NCBI GenBank assembly: GCA_958295665.1
Contig: OY282558.1
Location: 68,126,789-68,190,788, forward strand
From: Tipula vernalis
Lineage: Eukaryota > Arthropoda > Insecta > Diptera > Tipulidae
Length of the DNA stretch: 64,000 nt
Reading direction: 5' to 3'
Each line of letters starts with the position of its first letter. Positions within the stretch are counted from its first letter, which is position 1. The translations under genes were made by a program, and so were the position numbers. Below, piece after piece: positions 31,316 to 43,892 of this stretch. The notes beneath the pieces are model-generated. The model did no database searches and was not told where the DNA came from. It saw only the letters and a list, made by a program, of their open reading frames with translations.

Positions 31316-32066
31316 ATACCCTCATTGCTGAAAATCGAGGAGAAAAAAAAAATCGAACCGAACGAATATCAGTATGTACATAAAAAGATAATTGTGATTG
31401 ATTTTTTTTAAATTTCGAAAGCTTTATAAAAATAAAGTCGACTGTATTGAGTAAATTCAAGGTAACTATAAATTTGGTTTACAAGTTATTTACAATATAA
31501 AGAAAAAAAAACTTAACTATAACCCTAATACTAACTATAGTACAATATAAATTTAATAATAATAAAAAAATATAAACACAAACTTATCTTAGCAAATTGG
31601 AGAATAAAGATACCAACAATGTGACGCGCAGATTCTGTGATGTTGAATTGTTGAATGATGAATTTTTTTGTTGTTGTATTTTTCCCAACCAAAAGTTTGT
31701 TGAGATGTTCGTATTTTGCTGAATGAATAATGTACATTACACGTCTATGTGCTTGAATTAAGGGTTGTTTTATAACGTTCACTTATTTTATTAATTGTTA
31801 GCAATTGATATTTTTAATTGATGATATTAAATTTGTATTTTGTATTTAATATTATGTTCGGATTGGTGTACATCCTACGGTATTACGCAATCTTTTCTTT
31901 TTTTTTTTTAAATTTAACTGTTTGTTCGATTGCTATTATTCACCCAAATTAAAATTATATATTAGTGTTATGTTCTATTATTATGTAGTAATTGTTAGTG
32001 TATTATTCGTACTTATTATCCATTATAATTTAATTCATTATTGGTAATTATATATTACAATTTGCT
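31316..32066. other. AT-rich non-coding stretch
   Basis: No gene is supported. The 83-codon frame at 31531-31782 on the minus strand is AT-driven and shows no motif. Confidence 0.5.
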
Positions 32067-32067
32067 T

Positions 32068-32345
32068 CACCAAACCCAAAAGCACATTTCACCAAACCAA
32101 AAGCACCGCTCACAACAATGTTTTTTTTTCTTTTCTTTTCCGTAATAATTCAACGATACGGTAACGACACACGTTTTCTGGCCTTGTGAATGTTATTTTT
32201 ATTTAATTTGTTACACTAAACCCAAAAGCACATTTCACCAAACCAATGCTTAACAATGTTTTTTTTCCGTTATAATTCAACGGTACGGTAACGACACTAT
32301 ACGTTTTCTGGTCTTGTGAATGTTATTTTGCTTTAATTTCACATA
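32068..32345. repeat. 146-bp tandem duplication, two units
   Basis: Landmark CCCAAAAGCACATTTCACC occurs at about 32075 and 32221, 146 bases apart. AATTCAACG-TACGGTAACGACAC and GTTTTCTGG-CTTGTGAATG are shared in the same order. The copies differ by several substitutions and a missing internal piece in the second. Confidence 0.75.
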
Positions 32346-34685
32346 AAGAAAATTGGTACATATCTAATCACGTAAAACTAAAATGTTTGTTTGACGAAAT
32401 TTTAAATGCCACTATACTAAGAATACTTTTTGTTTTATTACCCAAATTTATAATTAATATTTCAATTTTTAAAATTTTTAACTTTAGCAAATTTCACTTC
32501 CGACATCAATCACCAATCACATTTTTCTTAGTTTTTTTTTTTTTTTTTTAAATTCGACCGATCTTGTCTCATCATTTCTCTTAACTGCCTACCAATCGTT
32601 TTAATATGTAAATTTTATTTTTTTTATTTTTTTTTATTCCCCTCAGCCCAGCTTCAGGTTATATATCTATGTGTGTATTCAGCTACAGGTAGATCAGGAG
32701 AATTCAACCTTCACAACTTGTAACGTGGCGCGAAAGTTGTGACGCGTCGTTACAGGCCCTTCAATCAATAATAATAATAATGAAGAATTTTGTGCCTTGT
32801 CTGTAGAATTTTGAGGTTCACACATTATTTACCCACGGAAAACTACTGTGACCACATATGTATATTGTATAACCCGAAATTTATAATCCACTGCTTAAAT
32901 AGCTTTTAACCGTGCTCAAAGTGCAATTTAGGATCGCTTAATATTACTAATCCGCATATTCAACCATAATCGAAACTACACAACATTATTATTTTATATA
33001 TGGTCAACCAAGAAAATATAAATCAAAATCCACATTTTATCTTGTTTTCCATCAAATAAAAAAATATTTTCCCATCAAAATCAAAAACTCATACAACACA
33101 CAATTATTTATATACGGAACAACTTTTTATTTTTATATACGAGTACTCGTATTTCTTCTCATATCTATATATACATATACCATATACATATTTAACATTA
33201 ATGTGTATATGAAACTTGCTTAGATATACCTCTTAATGACAAGATATATTATTCTGATACATTTTGATTGAAATGCAGGACAGTTTTTCTTCGTTTTATA
33301 TTTTTATATCAAAAACATGTAATTGTGCACTTGCTGAATAACTAATTGTATAAATCGTACATATACAAAATGTACAGATAAGGAGACAGAAAAATTGTAT
33401 TTCTGTACAAAACAATTTTATCATAATTTCATGTCTCCACTTTTTTCACTGGCTACCACCACCATTTAGACAGATATCGACGACACAGAATCATCACATC
33501 GCGCACACAACTGGTTACAATAATTCCAATCCAAATAAAAATATCTCGCACTCATACTAAATGTGTTCAATAATACTCGTAAAATATACACAAATGGAAC
33601 TATCCATCAAACTTGATTCTTGTTTTGGCCAAAAATTGTTTAAGGAAATGAATTCGTTCAATTTATAAAGTACAAAAACTACGAGTATAAAAATGGTTTT
33701 GGTATTTTTTTTTTTTGGCCATCAACGAGAAACAAGTGTTGATTTCTTGTAGCGTTTTGTTTTTAATATGTTTTGTTGGTGAAATTACCAAACAACAAAA
33801 ACGCGCAAATACTCGCGGTTGCTTTTGAACAAACACAAATTATTGGTTTTTGTCACATTTTTTCGTTTGTTTGATTCTCGTGGTGCGGCGACGTTTTTTT
33901 CTTCTTATATGTTTATAGTAGATTGATTCATATAAGATGCTGCAGATCAAAGTCTGCGGTAGACTTTAATATATGATGTGTGGCTAATTAAATTTTTAAA
34001 GCTTTGTATATATGCGTTATTGAGAAAATTAAAAAACGCATTACATTGATACATACATATATGATATGATCTATTTTTCCGTATCATTATGAAGGTTTAC
34101 GATTAAGAAATCACCATTTTGATCATCTCAAATTAGACATGATTTTTATCGTGCAGATCATCGCTTTTGATTGTGCCACATCTTCTAAACTAATTTGAAT
34201 ATTGAATGTTGAAATTGTGGTGATTTGTATAAAATGGTGATAATTCATAAACATATTATCAGATTAACTGAATGAAATTTTTTCTTAAGTTCATATATGC
34301 TAAATTAATGTTTTATCTGATTTGAAGCGGTAACTTTAATAGCGACACAAAATTTAATTTGCATACACGATTCATTCAAGTTTTTGGACATAAAATATGA
34401 TTATTAGCTTTAAAAAATAAAAAAAAAAAAAGTTGATCGAGAGTATAAAACATGGTATTGATTATGTGTTTAACTATGTTATGCAATGTAGTAGCAATTC
34501 ATTCAAAATTGTTTTTATACGGCCTGCACAGTTATTATTCAATCAGTAGCAAAGTGCTTCTAGCTTGATAAAAAAAAAATATTTTTCTGGCCGCGAGGTT
34601 TTACGTACAAAATACATCTTACACAAGGCTGCATTGTAGTCGGAATGAGGTTAATTTTTGATGAAATAAAAGGACAACAATTTCT
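32346..34685. other. Non-coding stretch with one AAT-tailed scrap
   Basis: No gene is supported. At about 32690-32785 a GC-richer segment (GTAACGTGGCGCGAAAG, GTTACAGGCCCTTC) ends in an AAT repeat, suggesting a short 3' end of another LOA-like insertion. The remainder is AT-rich with many homopolymer runs. Confidence 0.45.
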
Positions 34686-35368
34686 TACTGATTGTTCTTT
34701 CTTTATTCAGGGATGAATGATGATTTGACTCATTATTCATTACATTCAGTATTTTCTCATTAATTACGCATTATTCACTCTTATTCATGGAGTATTAACT
34801 CATTATTCACTCAGAACGCAATTATTATTAATCAACAATTCGATCATAATTCACTCATTGTTAATTGGTTATTCACTGTAGAATGATAAATTCATTCATT
34901 ATCCACTGATTATGAATAAAGGACGTGATGATGATTGATGATTTTACTCACTATTTTTCAATATTCTGCCATTATTCATTGATTATTCACTAAACATTCA
35001 TGTTCTTTGGATTTTTTAAACTATACAGAAAGGCATTTTATTTTATTTTAGAAAACACACTTGTTGCTTTCAGTTAAATATACCTTCGCCAATCAAGTGA
35101 CTGTGGTGATTATTGACTCCGTGTGATTGATGAATTCTCTCAATATTCACACTCAACATTCTCTTATTACTCACTAACTATTTACTGCTTACTCCCTCAT
35201 AATCCACATATACTTTACCAATTCACACAGTATTAACTATTTATTCACTAATGAATAAACGTTTAATTCAATATAATTTTCACTCACTGATTGCTCGCAA
35301 ATACGAGGACGGAGTGAGAAGTCTGGTAAAAATGAAACAAGGAATAATATTTTCGGCCAAAAAAAAAT

Positions 35369-36331
35369 TTATTTTTCAACGTAATCGCCTTTTAGCTCGA
35401 TACACTTAGTCCAACGTTTTTCCAATTTTTCGATCCCTTCCGAATAATACAATTTCGCCAACCCTTCAAAATAGGCGTTTGTTGCATCGATGATCTCCTC
35501 ATTAGAGCCGAATCTCTATCCGCCGAGCCATTTCTTCAAGTTCGGAAACAGGAAATAGTCGCAGGGGGGCTAAGTCTGGAGAATATGGCGGATGTGGAAG
35601 CAATTCGAAGCGTAATTTATGGATTTTGGCCATGGCAACTACACACGTATGCACCCGTGCATTGTCTTGATGGCAGAGAACTTTTTTCTTCGCCAAATGC
35701 GGTCGTTTTTCTTTCAAAACGTCGTTGAAACGGTCAAATAAGTTGCAGTAACATTCGCTGTTGACTGTTCCCTCTTTTGAAGGTAATCGATGCGGATTCG
35801 GACCTTGTTGGCCGATAAAACCGCCTTAGCCTTCTTCGGCGCAGATTCACCAGTAGAAATCCACTGTTATTTGGTCTCCGGTGTATAGTGATGAATCCAT
35901 GTTTCATCCACAGTTATGAAACGACGCTTGAACATCGCCAAACCTGCCTCTGAAGTTGTCACACGTGTGCGTTTTTGGTCGATTGTAAGCAAACGCGGCA
36001 CCCAACGCGCGGATAGCTTTTTCACATTCAAATGTTCGTGTAATATAGTATATTGCGCACACGTTCATCTGAGATGCCTACTATCTCAGCTATCTCGCGC
36101 ACTTTCACTCTGCGGTCTTGCAATACCGTATCATGGATTTTGTCAACCATTTTTGGTGTGGTGACTTTATTTGGGCGTCCTGAACGTTCAGCATCAATTG
36201 TGCTTGTACGACCACAACGAAAATCAGTAAACCACTTGTGAAACATTTTAATCGATGGTGAAGAGTCCCGTAATGATTTTTCCACGCAAAAAATAATGTT
36301 TAATTAATACACGAAATTCACTTTTTTCCAT
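35369..36331 (-). pseudogene. Mariner transposase pseudogene
   Basis: Cut-and-paste transposase of the mariner family, acting on its own terminal repeats. Start ATG at 36331-36329 (MEKSEFRVLIKHYF), then SIKMFHKWFTDFRCGRTST and RVKVREIAEIVGIS (helix-turn-helix domains), WIHHYTP-like catalytic region with changes near 35890-35860, KKVLCHQDNARVH (second Asp, about 35665) and PPYSPDLAP (third Asp, about 35600): spacing consistent with D34D. The end reads near GDYVEK at 35369. Several frameshifts, for example after SPDLAP, and a deletion in the N-terminal domain (after RGKSLRD). About 320 codons against about 345 in the family. Confidence 0.85.
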
Positions 36332-36412
36332 GTTTGCAACAATGGGTTGCCTGTTTTCAATGGCAGTCAAAACTGAACTAAATGACAGATCTGTCTGGAA
36401 ATTTTAATTTGG

Positions 36413-36474
36413 TATTGCCACATGATGATATTGCCACATGATGATATTGCCACATGATGGTATTGCCCCATGAC
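36413..36474. repeat. 16-bp tandem repeat inside the mariner
   Basis: TATTGCCACATGATGA repeated three times plus a partial, degenerate fourth unit, between the transposase start and the right terminal repeat. Such expansions are slippage products; no function can be shown. Confidence 0.85.
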
Positions 36475-36775
36475 ATCTGGGATTTGCGATTGTGGCGCCC
36501 TCTGTTGCAATTTTATCAGACTTCTCACTCCGCCCTCGTAGTACACTTACTGCACATTCATTATTCAAGCTTTATTCACTGATTATTTACTCATTATTAA
36601 TGGATTTTATTCACTCACTATTCATTCATTATCCACTAAAATGAGTGAATAATTAGCGAATTAATAATAATCAGTGAATAACGAGTAAAAAATCTATGAA
36701 CATTTGCTGAATAAGCAGTGAATATTGATCAGCTAATAATCATTCAGTATTCAATATTCTTTAGTTTACATTTAC

Positions 36776-37229
36776 AATCGTCAATAGTGAACTGATTTTA
36801 GGTCTGACGAGAAAAATCGCCTCGGCTTTTTCTGTTACCAGTAACCTGTTAATATTCTGTAGGAATAGTTTTGGTGTCAAATATTGTCAAAACCTAAAGT
36901 TTTGCCATACTAATTTTAGCCAAAATCAGTAAAATCGCGATCGCTCTTCCCACACAATGAGTCATTGTGACGGCTTGAAATTATTAATAGTATAAAATTG
37001 TATCCTTCAGCTTCCCAAATCAGTTGTAAACTTCTCCCTATCTTCAGGATAGAATATAGACATTGTTATTCGGTTTTTAACCTTATTTCTAAATTTGGGT
37101 CGAATTTAGGAAATTTTGTATTGTTCTGAATCAACTCTACCATTTTTACTGATACTGTACACTCTTTGGCAATTGGATGAGTTTTATTATATTAACCTAT
37201 AGAAACATCTTAACGGCATGCATCACATA
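36776..37229. other. Non-coding stretch
   Basis: No gene or repeat recognised between the ATTCACT array and the gypsy relic. Confidence 0.4.
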
Positions 37230-38945
37230 AATTAAAATAATATTTGTTTCGAACAATGATTCCAAATCTTCAAATGAACGTAGTCCTAAAAGGCACGTCT
37301 AAAAATACCTTCCCTTTGGCCTCGAAATCCCAATGTATGGTTTGTGCAAGTCAAGTCGCAGTTTGAGGCCTATACGTGTGATGCGAAATACCACAATGTC
37401 GTCTCAACATTGCCCGAAGACATTTGCGAGATAATTTCAGAACTTCTTACTAGCCCAGAGAAGCTGAAGTCGGATATGACAAAGTGACACCCCCAATCCG
37501 AATAAACCCACCTTAAAAAATTGTTGGATGGGCATGATTTTGGCGACCGAAAGCCCAGTGAGGTGTACTGATCTATGGCTAACAAAGGGTACATCTATCG
37601 CCAAAAATTTTATTGGTACGCATTAGTTGCACAAATTGAACCAACCGGTGTAGCAGCTCACCAGACAGATAAACAACTGGTCAAGCAGCACAACCAAGAC
37701 ATTCTACAACCAACGTAGAATCGAAACTTGCACGAATCGAGAGCATACTGTATCAACTAGTTGTACGAGGACGAATCCCCTCCATCTCCAACCCAACATT
37801 CCGGAACAATTCAAAATCCTTTTCACAAAGATGCCGGAGTATTAGCAGACGTCGTTCCATCGACGATAAGGGGAACTGCTATTTTCACCATAAGTTGGGC
37901 AAGAAAGTCGGAAAATGTTACCTTCCTTTTATTCAACAACGCGGAAACACAACGTCGACTACTAATTCAAATTCAAAAAATAGATTTTTCGAGTGTGAAT
38001 GCGGGAAATGATCAGAGACTTTTTAACCGCCGTAGACACTGGTACGGATATCTCTGCGCGGAAATTCATCTAATTCTAACTCTGAATTAGTGTTGTCAGC
38101 TGCTAATGGTTCAATAATACAAGCTTATGGCACTAAACTATTGAATATGAAAATTGTTATTAAGCGACAACTTCCACACTTTTCCTGTTTAGCGTCTATT
38201 GATAACCCAATTATTGGTTCTGACTTGTTAACGAAATACAGCCTTTTCATCGATTTTAAAAGAAGATGACTTCTTGACTCACTGTCGAATTTAGCTGTTC
38301 AAGCCGTGACAACTCAGGTCAAACCACCTTCGCCTATCCACGCAATTGCAAATAACGATTACTTTTAACTCCACCAGATTATAATTGTTCAGTTAAACAC
38401 GATGTGGTCAGGATCGACTTCCGTTTGCAAGACCATGTCGTTTGGATCCAGTCAAGCACAGGACTGCCCTTGCGGAAATGCAGCGTACGGTCGAATTAGG
38501 AATATACAAACCTTCTTCATCTGAGATTTCTTCGGCGTTATCCAAACCGTTCGATATCCATTCCACATATCCAGAACTTCTCGATGTGGTCTTGTAAAAG
38601 CGTACCATTTGATCAATGTTGCTTTTGAAGACGTGTCTAAAACGGCAATTACTTTATTACTTGGTTTATTAGAGTTTACTCGAATGCCTTTCGGACTTCG
38701 GGACATAAATGAAGTCATTAAAGTAAAAATGACGAAGAGTATAAAATACATCTTAAGAAACTTTTTGAAAAATTGTCAAGTTTGGAGTAAATATTCAAAC
38801 TTCAAAATGTCAATGAGGTTTACATGCTTTAGAATTCCTATGACATAAAACTCTCGCCACGGCGAGTAGACGCCATTCAAGAATTAGTGCCCCCAACAAT
38901 TCGTCGGAATGATTAATTATTACCATCGATTCATGGTGGTTTGGC
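37230..38945 (+). pseudogene. Ty3/gypsy retrotransposon relic: gag, protease, RT
   Basis: LTR-retrotransposon polyprotein remains in the expected order. Gag: about 37350-37600, with VVSTLPEDICEII, SPEKLKSDM and DFGDRKPSE. Protease: VDTGTDIS at about 38032-38055 (active-site DTG), then SAANGSIIQAYGT and PIIGSDLL to 38240. RT: RTALAEMQRTVELGI and KPSSSEISS (38460-38530), AYHLINVAFEDVSKTAI and LEFTRMPFGLRD (38600-38705), SPRRVDAIQEL and GMINYYHRFM to 38935. The RT segment between fingers and palm and the YxDD motif are missing. All three frames are used and many stops occur. No LTRs, integrase or envelope are seen. An old, dead copy. Confidence 0.75.
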
Positions 38946-38978
38946 GTCTATTGGAAGGGGACCAAAGTTGAGTAGATT

Positions 38979-39618
38979 AATCTACCAGCTCCGTAACCTT
39001 CCAGTAGGGTGCGCATCGCGTAAGCTGTTCTGGCCATGTATTAGGTAGCTGTATGATGGGTACAATTGTGTAACGAGTAACCTATTCACAATTTGCAAGT
39101 GTACGTGCTGCCTCCTCGTGGGAACCACTGGTAACTAACTGGAGAAAACCTCGACAAAAAACCCTAATCTAAGGTGGAACAGCATATGCCGATGGATGAA
39201 TGGCTGATAGGTTAATCAGTCCAAAATATGCGGTCTCTGTATACCAGGCACCCTCCGGTTTTATTTAGCCTTCCTGTAGTAAAGCTGGGTGACCTACAGG
39301 CGATTTTCAATTCCCAGCAACTCGTAAGAGTAAAATCAAACGGAATACGGGGCAGGAGTAGGAATATACGGGAGTAGGAATATACGGGAGTGGGACAACC
39401 CTCTCGAATTCCTTGGCTTCCAATGATACCATCTTTCTAGCGGAACTACATGCCCAGCTGGTATGTATCACGTACCGGCTGGCAGTATTATCAAGTTCAT
39501 TAAGAACTAGAATACTGACTGGACGGATAATTAAGCAGGGCCCAGCACAATAGATCTTTTAGGTCGCAGTGCGAGGTGGCTGATCGCCCACATGGCCCTC
39601 CAATAATAATAATAATAG
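38979..39618 (+). mobile_element. Non-autonomous LOA derivative, copy 1
   Basis: About 640 bases matching the reverse complement of 53080-53792 end to end: head CTACCAGCTCCGTAACC, a unique body (TGCTGCCTCCTCGTGG, GAACAGCATATGCCGATGG, GGCACCCTCCGG), a degenerate RNase H scrap (about 39350-39440) and the LOA 3' block, then an AAT repeat 39602-39617. A 17-base GGAGTAGGAATATACGG stretch is duplicated near 39355-39385. It has no ORF, so it would depend on LOA enzymes. Confidence 0.8.
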
Positions 39619-41619
39619 TGGACGGATCATGGTAAGTTTATTTCATAAGAATTGGTTTCTGTCACCGATTATAATGAACCGTCATTCTTAGCTATATTTG
39701 TTTTATATGTATACAGCTACACTTTTCATGAATTTGTGTAGCTACACTTTCTGTGGAGAATTTCATATCAGAACTGTAGCTTCTTGGCATGGTAAAAGTA
39801 TTGGCAGACATATTGGTCGAATTAAGAATATATGCCCGATGGGTACCAGATTTGGGTTTGTAATATAGCCAGCGAATTGAACGAGATCAACACATATAAG
39901 TACTATAATTGGTATATTTGAGGGCCGAGATTTATTTATCTAGGATTTTAGTTCGTCATTCTGTAATGATAAAACTGTAGCAGAATGTGTTCGTGACAGA
40001 GTCAGACACCCCGTTTGCCTGAAATGTGAAACCCACGTTTCGTCATTGATTGTCTTGAATTACTCAGAAGTTTATGGTCAATGTAGTCTGTAAACATTCA
40101 ACCTTCTACGAAATATGTACGGCATTGCTTCCATTATGCCAACAATAATTCTTGGCGACTTTGACCTTCTTGCTATAATGTTGCCAAGCGCGCATGAATG
40201 GGTTATAAAAATTCAAACTTAAATTGGTTTTAAAGAGGGACGTTGTTGGTAATGTTTTATGATACTTTTAGAGATAAGGGTCAGCATTTTCGAATGTCTT
40301 TATTTCGATACCGACGATCTAAACTTGGTTTAAATGATCAGACATACTTGCCATCAATATACTGACGATTTAGAAGAAAATCAAAAGAATAGAAGAACTT
40401 CATAATTTACCATTTGATGATTTGCTTTTTAGTTACCTAATTACTGTAGTGCTCCTGATTAAGGAGGTCGTCATCATCCGATTATCCACTCGATCATGAA
40501 GTCGGGAAAAATGACGGTTATATAGGAGAATTAGCTGACCTCAATGAAATGATGAAACACGATTCACTCAACCGAGTTTTGGTGTGGAAATGTTGACGGA
40601 TATTGACATTGGGTATATATTTCATTTTACGGCCGAATCCAGAATCCACCTTCCACAAAGATCTACAAGTAAATCGAATTTGGGTAAAAAGGTAGCTCCA
40701 ACAATTGGACGGCTTGCAGATACTAGCACAAAATGGTACGGAAACTTGCATCGCAGTAAATTTAACAAAGTGTGGTGCTGAGCTTGTAGACAAATTCTTC
40801 AGCTGCTATGCCGCTTGAAACTCTAGAAACTCGAGATTTTGGCGTTTTTAGATTAATCTAAATTAATGGGCATGGAGTTATTCAATATTCCTAGTTTATT
40901 GTAGGATTCTAAGTTTATTCAAAGTTTTTCGGGAAGCTATATTCGACATTTTTGTGAACAATTGCATTTCTCAATATTACTCGAGATTTGCAAAACGTTC
41001 ATTTGTGTATAATCATAGTGATTGCTCAATAAATTTGGTAAAGCCATTTGAATACACCTTTGGAAAATCCATTACATTTTATTTAGAACCATTTTTATAC
41101 AACGAATCTAAAATTTTTATTTTTTTATTAAGTATCAATTTGATCGATCCTAGATTTCCTAAAAATCAAAATCAACCAAAAAAGAAAAGTTGTGGTTGGA
41201 ACAATAATGTAAACTAAATTTAAAAAAACATTTTAGTTTGTGATCTCTTGTTCATTTTACAGCTCGGTGATTGGTTTCAATATTGATTGGTTTATTGTGT
41301 ATTAAATCAAAAGTCATAATCACAAAAGAGAGCTTCTTTAGTATTCTAAATATCGCTAAGCAACTTCCTCTCATATAAAATTCTCGCTTGCATGCACAAT
41401 TCAAATTGCTTTTTTCTTCATTTAAACAGCGAATAGAAGATTTCCCTTATGGTAGTGCTAAACTTACATTTTTGCTGCCATTTTGGAAGCCTAATTAAAA
41501 GTTCTGTAATAAAAACAAAACCAAATTCTCCGGAAAAAAACTTTGACGTTTGGTATTTTTTCCTAAAATGCAAAATAACCGAGTTTTTTTGCGAAAATGT
41601 AACCGCGATCCTCTAAAAG
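39619..41619. other. Non-coding stretch
   Basis: About 2 kb without a supported gene. GCTACAC occurs in a small direct repeat near 39713 and 39742. The open frames at 40518-40793 and 40584-40781 overlap on opposite strands and show no family motif. Confidence 0.45.
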
Positions 41620-42520
41620 GGGACCCATTTGATACTGTACTATTTCGTTGTGTTGGTCTTCTCTGGTCACTGTAAAGATGGTCATATCGCTGCTCTTGTT
41701 GATATACTTTCAGACGTATTTGATCGATTTTACGGAGCTGCAATATTCGACGTTTATTTGTGCCTTGAACTATTTCGATAGGAGCGAGTGTTGCTGAACC
41801 ACCTATTGATCGTAAATTTCGATTTCTTCGTGCCCTCGCGTTTTAATCTTTGCCGTGGATCCGCCCTGTTTCGGTGAACGGCGTCTGTATTTTGGATAGT
41901 TGTCTTCGCCAATTTGAGTTTCGTTTCAAAATGGTTTCGGATAATTTTTCATGTATTTGTTGTCCTTCATGCATGGCGAATCTTTATTAAATGCGCCACA
42001 CGGACCATGAACTATGTTTTTCACAATTATTGTGTAGAGTTCGGGATCTTCTTTCGTACTTGGAAATTCAGACTTGATGATTTTTCTCTCGTCTATTTGA
42101 TTTGGTCGAATTTTTTGGATGTTGCGCCTTCACCTTGCCAAAATATCATTGGATACTACAGTGCGTCGTTAGCGAAATATATTGCTTCGGCGTTGAATAA
42201 TGATGTCACGCTGTCTAAATTCCACCTTCGTTCTTGCTCAACGGCTGGTATTTTGTCGGGTCGAATGACGAGCTTATAGTTGTCCGAGACCATTTGTTCC
42301 AGAGAAGTCTTGAGCATGTTGATCAGTTGGCAGCATTGTAACGGCGTATATTTTGTAGAAAATGTTTAGATTCTGGTTTCTTCCCAGTCATATAAATGAA
42401 TAGTTCTGGCAATCTGACTTTGCTACTCATACAATACATGCCTCGAGTTACGCCCTTGAATTTTTTCGCGCAACGGTATCCGCATGTCTTGTTCATTTTT
42501 CTGATTACAACACTTGGATC
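41620..42520 (-). pseudogene. Helitron Rep domain relic
   Basis: Minus strand, from about 42500: GMYCMSSKVRLPELF, PESKHFLQNIRRYN, SLEQMVSDNYKLVIRPDK (N-terminal domain), then a gap to KNIVHGPCGAFNKDSPC (42040-41965), NYPKPF, YPKYRRRSP (about 41880) and finally CSSVKSIKYV, stop, KYINKSSDMT and NEIVQYQMGP (41745-41625). The last part is the Rep motif holding the paired tyrosines (KYxxKY); a TGA at 41710-41712 stands between them. The HxH motif segment is missing. It complements the Helitron at 6.1-8.5 kb, which lacks the tyrosine motif. Not functional. A Jockey LINE lies next to its 5' side. Confidence 0.75.
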
Positions 42521-42769
42521 TTGACTGTATTCTTTATTCGTATCTATTATTCGTTTTTTTTTTTATTTTTTATTTTTTAAAATAAATTTTATTGATTTAT
42601 TTATTTTATGTAATTACAATTTACTAACTTAAATTAATCTATGGCTTCTTCCCATTGGCGTTCTATAGTGTTTGGTAAATTGAAGTAAACCACATCTTTG
42701 TAGTGGATTTTAGATCAGCATAATGCTGCTTAAACTGACAATCACACCAGCTCAAAAGGTTTGGTTCTT

Positions 42770-43892
42770 TTAAGTGCGTACTAAATTGGGGATACTTAGG
42801 AGCTGAGTTGCCTCAATGTTCACATGTTGGCGGAGCCTTTCTTTATGTCTCCGTGCTTTTTCCTGGATTTCATTTAAGATGAGGTTCATTTTAAGGTCCC
42901 TATGAAGGTCATTATTCCTGACATACCAAGGTGCTTCAACGATGTTCCTTAATACCATATTCTGAAATCTTTGGATGATATTTACGTTGCTCTGTTTGGT
43001 ACAACCCCAAAGCTGAATACCATAAGTCCAAATCGGTTTCAATATTTGCTTATAAAGTAGAAGCTTGTTGTATGTTGATAAAGAAGAGTTCCTTCCCATC
43101 AGCTAATACATTTTTCTGTATTTAAGTCTTAATTCTTCACTTTTCTTCTTGACGTGTGTTTTCCATCGTAGTTTAGCATCCACGGTCATGCCGAGATACT
43201 TAGCTGTGTTCGCATGCGGTATTATTTCCCGATTTATGGTAATCGGAATATGTTCGATTCGTCTGTTTGTAAAGTTGATGTGAACTGATTTAGCTTCATT
43301 TAGTTTTATTCTCCATCTTTTTGTCCACTTATATATTTGAGTTATAGCTGATTGTAGTTTCTGTGTTGATTCTTCGTTGCTTTTTCCAACAGCTAAGATC
43401 GCCGTATCATCTGCAAAAGTTACCACTGTGTTGTTTTCTAATGTAGGAAGATCATAAGTGTATAGTAGGTATAAAACCGGCCCTAATACACTGCCCTGTG
43501 GAACTCCTGCATTGATTTCTTTCAATTCAGAAGATGTATCATCTAACTTAATCCTGAAGAACCTATTTTTCAAGTATGATTCCAGTATCTTAGCAAATTG
43601 CATTGGTAGAAGATTCCTTAACTTGTGGTTAAGTCCTTCATGACACACTCTATCAAACGCTTGTGCAACGTCTAGAAATACTGTTGAACAGACTTTTTTC
43701 TCCTCTAATGCTTTTTAAATCGTACTGGTTATTCTGTGTACTTGATCAATTTTTGAGCAATAGCGAAATTGGCCTATAAGACGATGTTATGTGTGGTGGT
43801 TTCCCAGGTTTTGGGATCATAAACTTCTGCAATTTTCCATAAGCTTGGTACACATTTGATTGTAAATGCTGCATTTATAGGATTGGTGAGTT
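42770..43892 (-). pseudogene. Jockey reverse transcriptase, frameshifted
   Basis: Continuation of ORF2 below 43893. From 43890 to 43650 the RT fingers appear in alternating frames (AAFTIKCVPSLWKIAEV, PKPGKPPH, SYRPISLL) with a deletion before the CSAVFLD-type block. 43648-43103 is open: GVPQGSVLGPVLYLLYT, TFADDTAILAVG (catalytic Asp pair), KYLGMTVDAKLRWKTHV. 43099-42770 continues after one stop: LLYKQILKPIWTYGIQLWG, RFQNMVLRNIVEAPWYVRN, the Jockey C-terminal domain. Without the fingers region the enzyme would be inactive. Confidence 0.8.

Larger units (their letters stand above)
35302..36540 (-). mobile_element. Mariner element with both terminal inverted repeats
   Basis: Left end TACGAGGACGGAGTGAGAAG (35302 on) and right end CTTCTCACTCCGCCCTCGTA (to 36540) are inverted repeats of about 30 bases with two mismatches, followed by TA target duplication expected of mariner. 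Total length 1239 bases, normal for mariner. Inserted into the ATTCACT array. Near the right end 36413-36474 holds a 16-base repeat (TATTGCCACATGATGA) in almost four units. Confidence 0.9.
34690..36775. repeat. ATTATTCACT-motif array split by a mariner
   Basis: From 34690 to 35301 and from 36541 to 36775 the sequence is built of variants of CATTATTCACT, ACTCATTATTC and GATTATTCACT, mostly one orientation on the left, with inverse AGTGAATAA forms near 36640-36720. Roughly 850 bases of array remain when the mariner is removed. No ORF. Confidence 0.7.

Noticed and set aside
37370..38751. Minus-strand open frames across the gypsy relic
   Set aside because: The plus strand carries ordered gag, protease and RT motifs; these are shadows.
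40518..40793. Open frames on both strands
   Set aside because: Opposed, similar length, no recognisable domain; probably chance.
41495..41743. 82-codon minus-strand frame starting MQLRKIDQIR
   Set aside because: It is an off-frame reading of the Helitron Rep motif (the true frame has CSSVKSIKYV).
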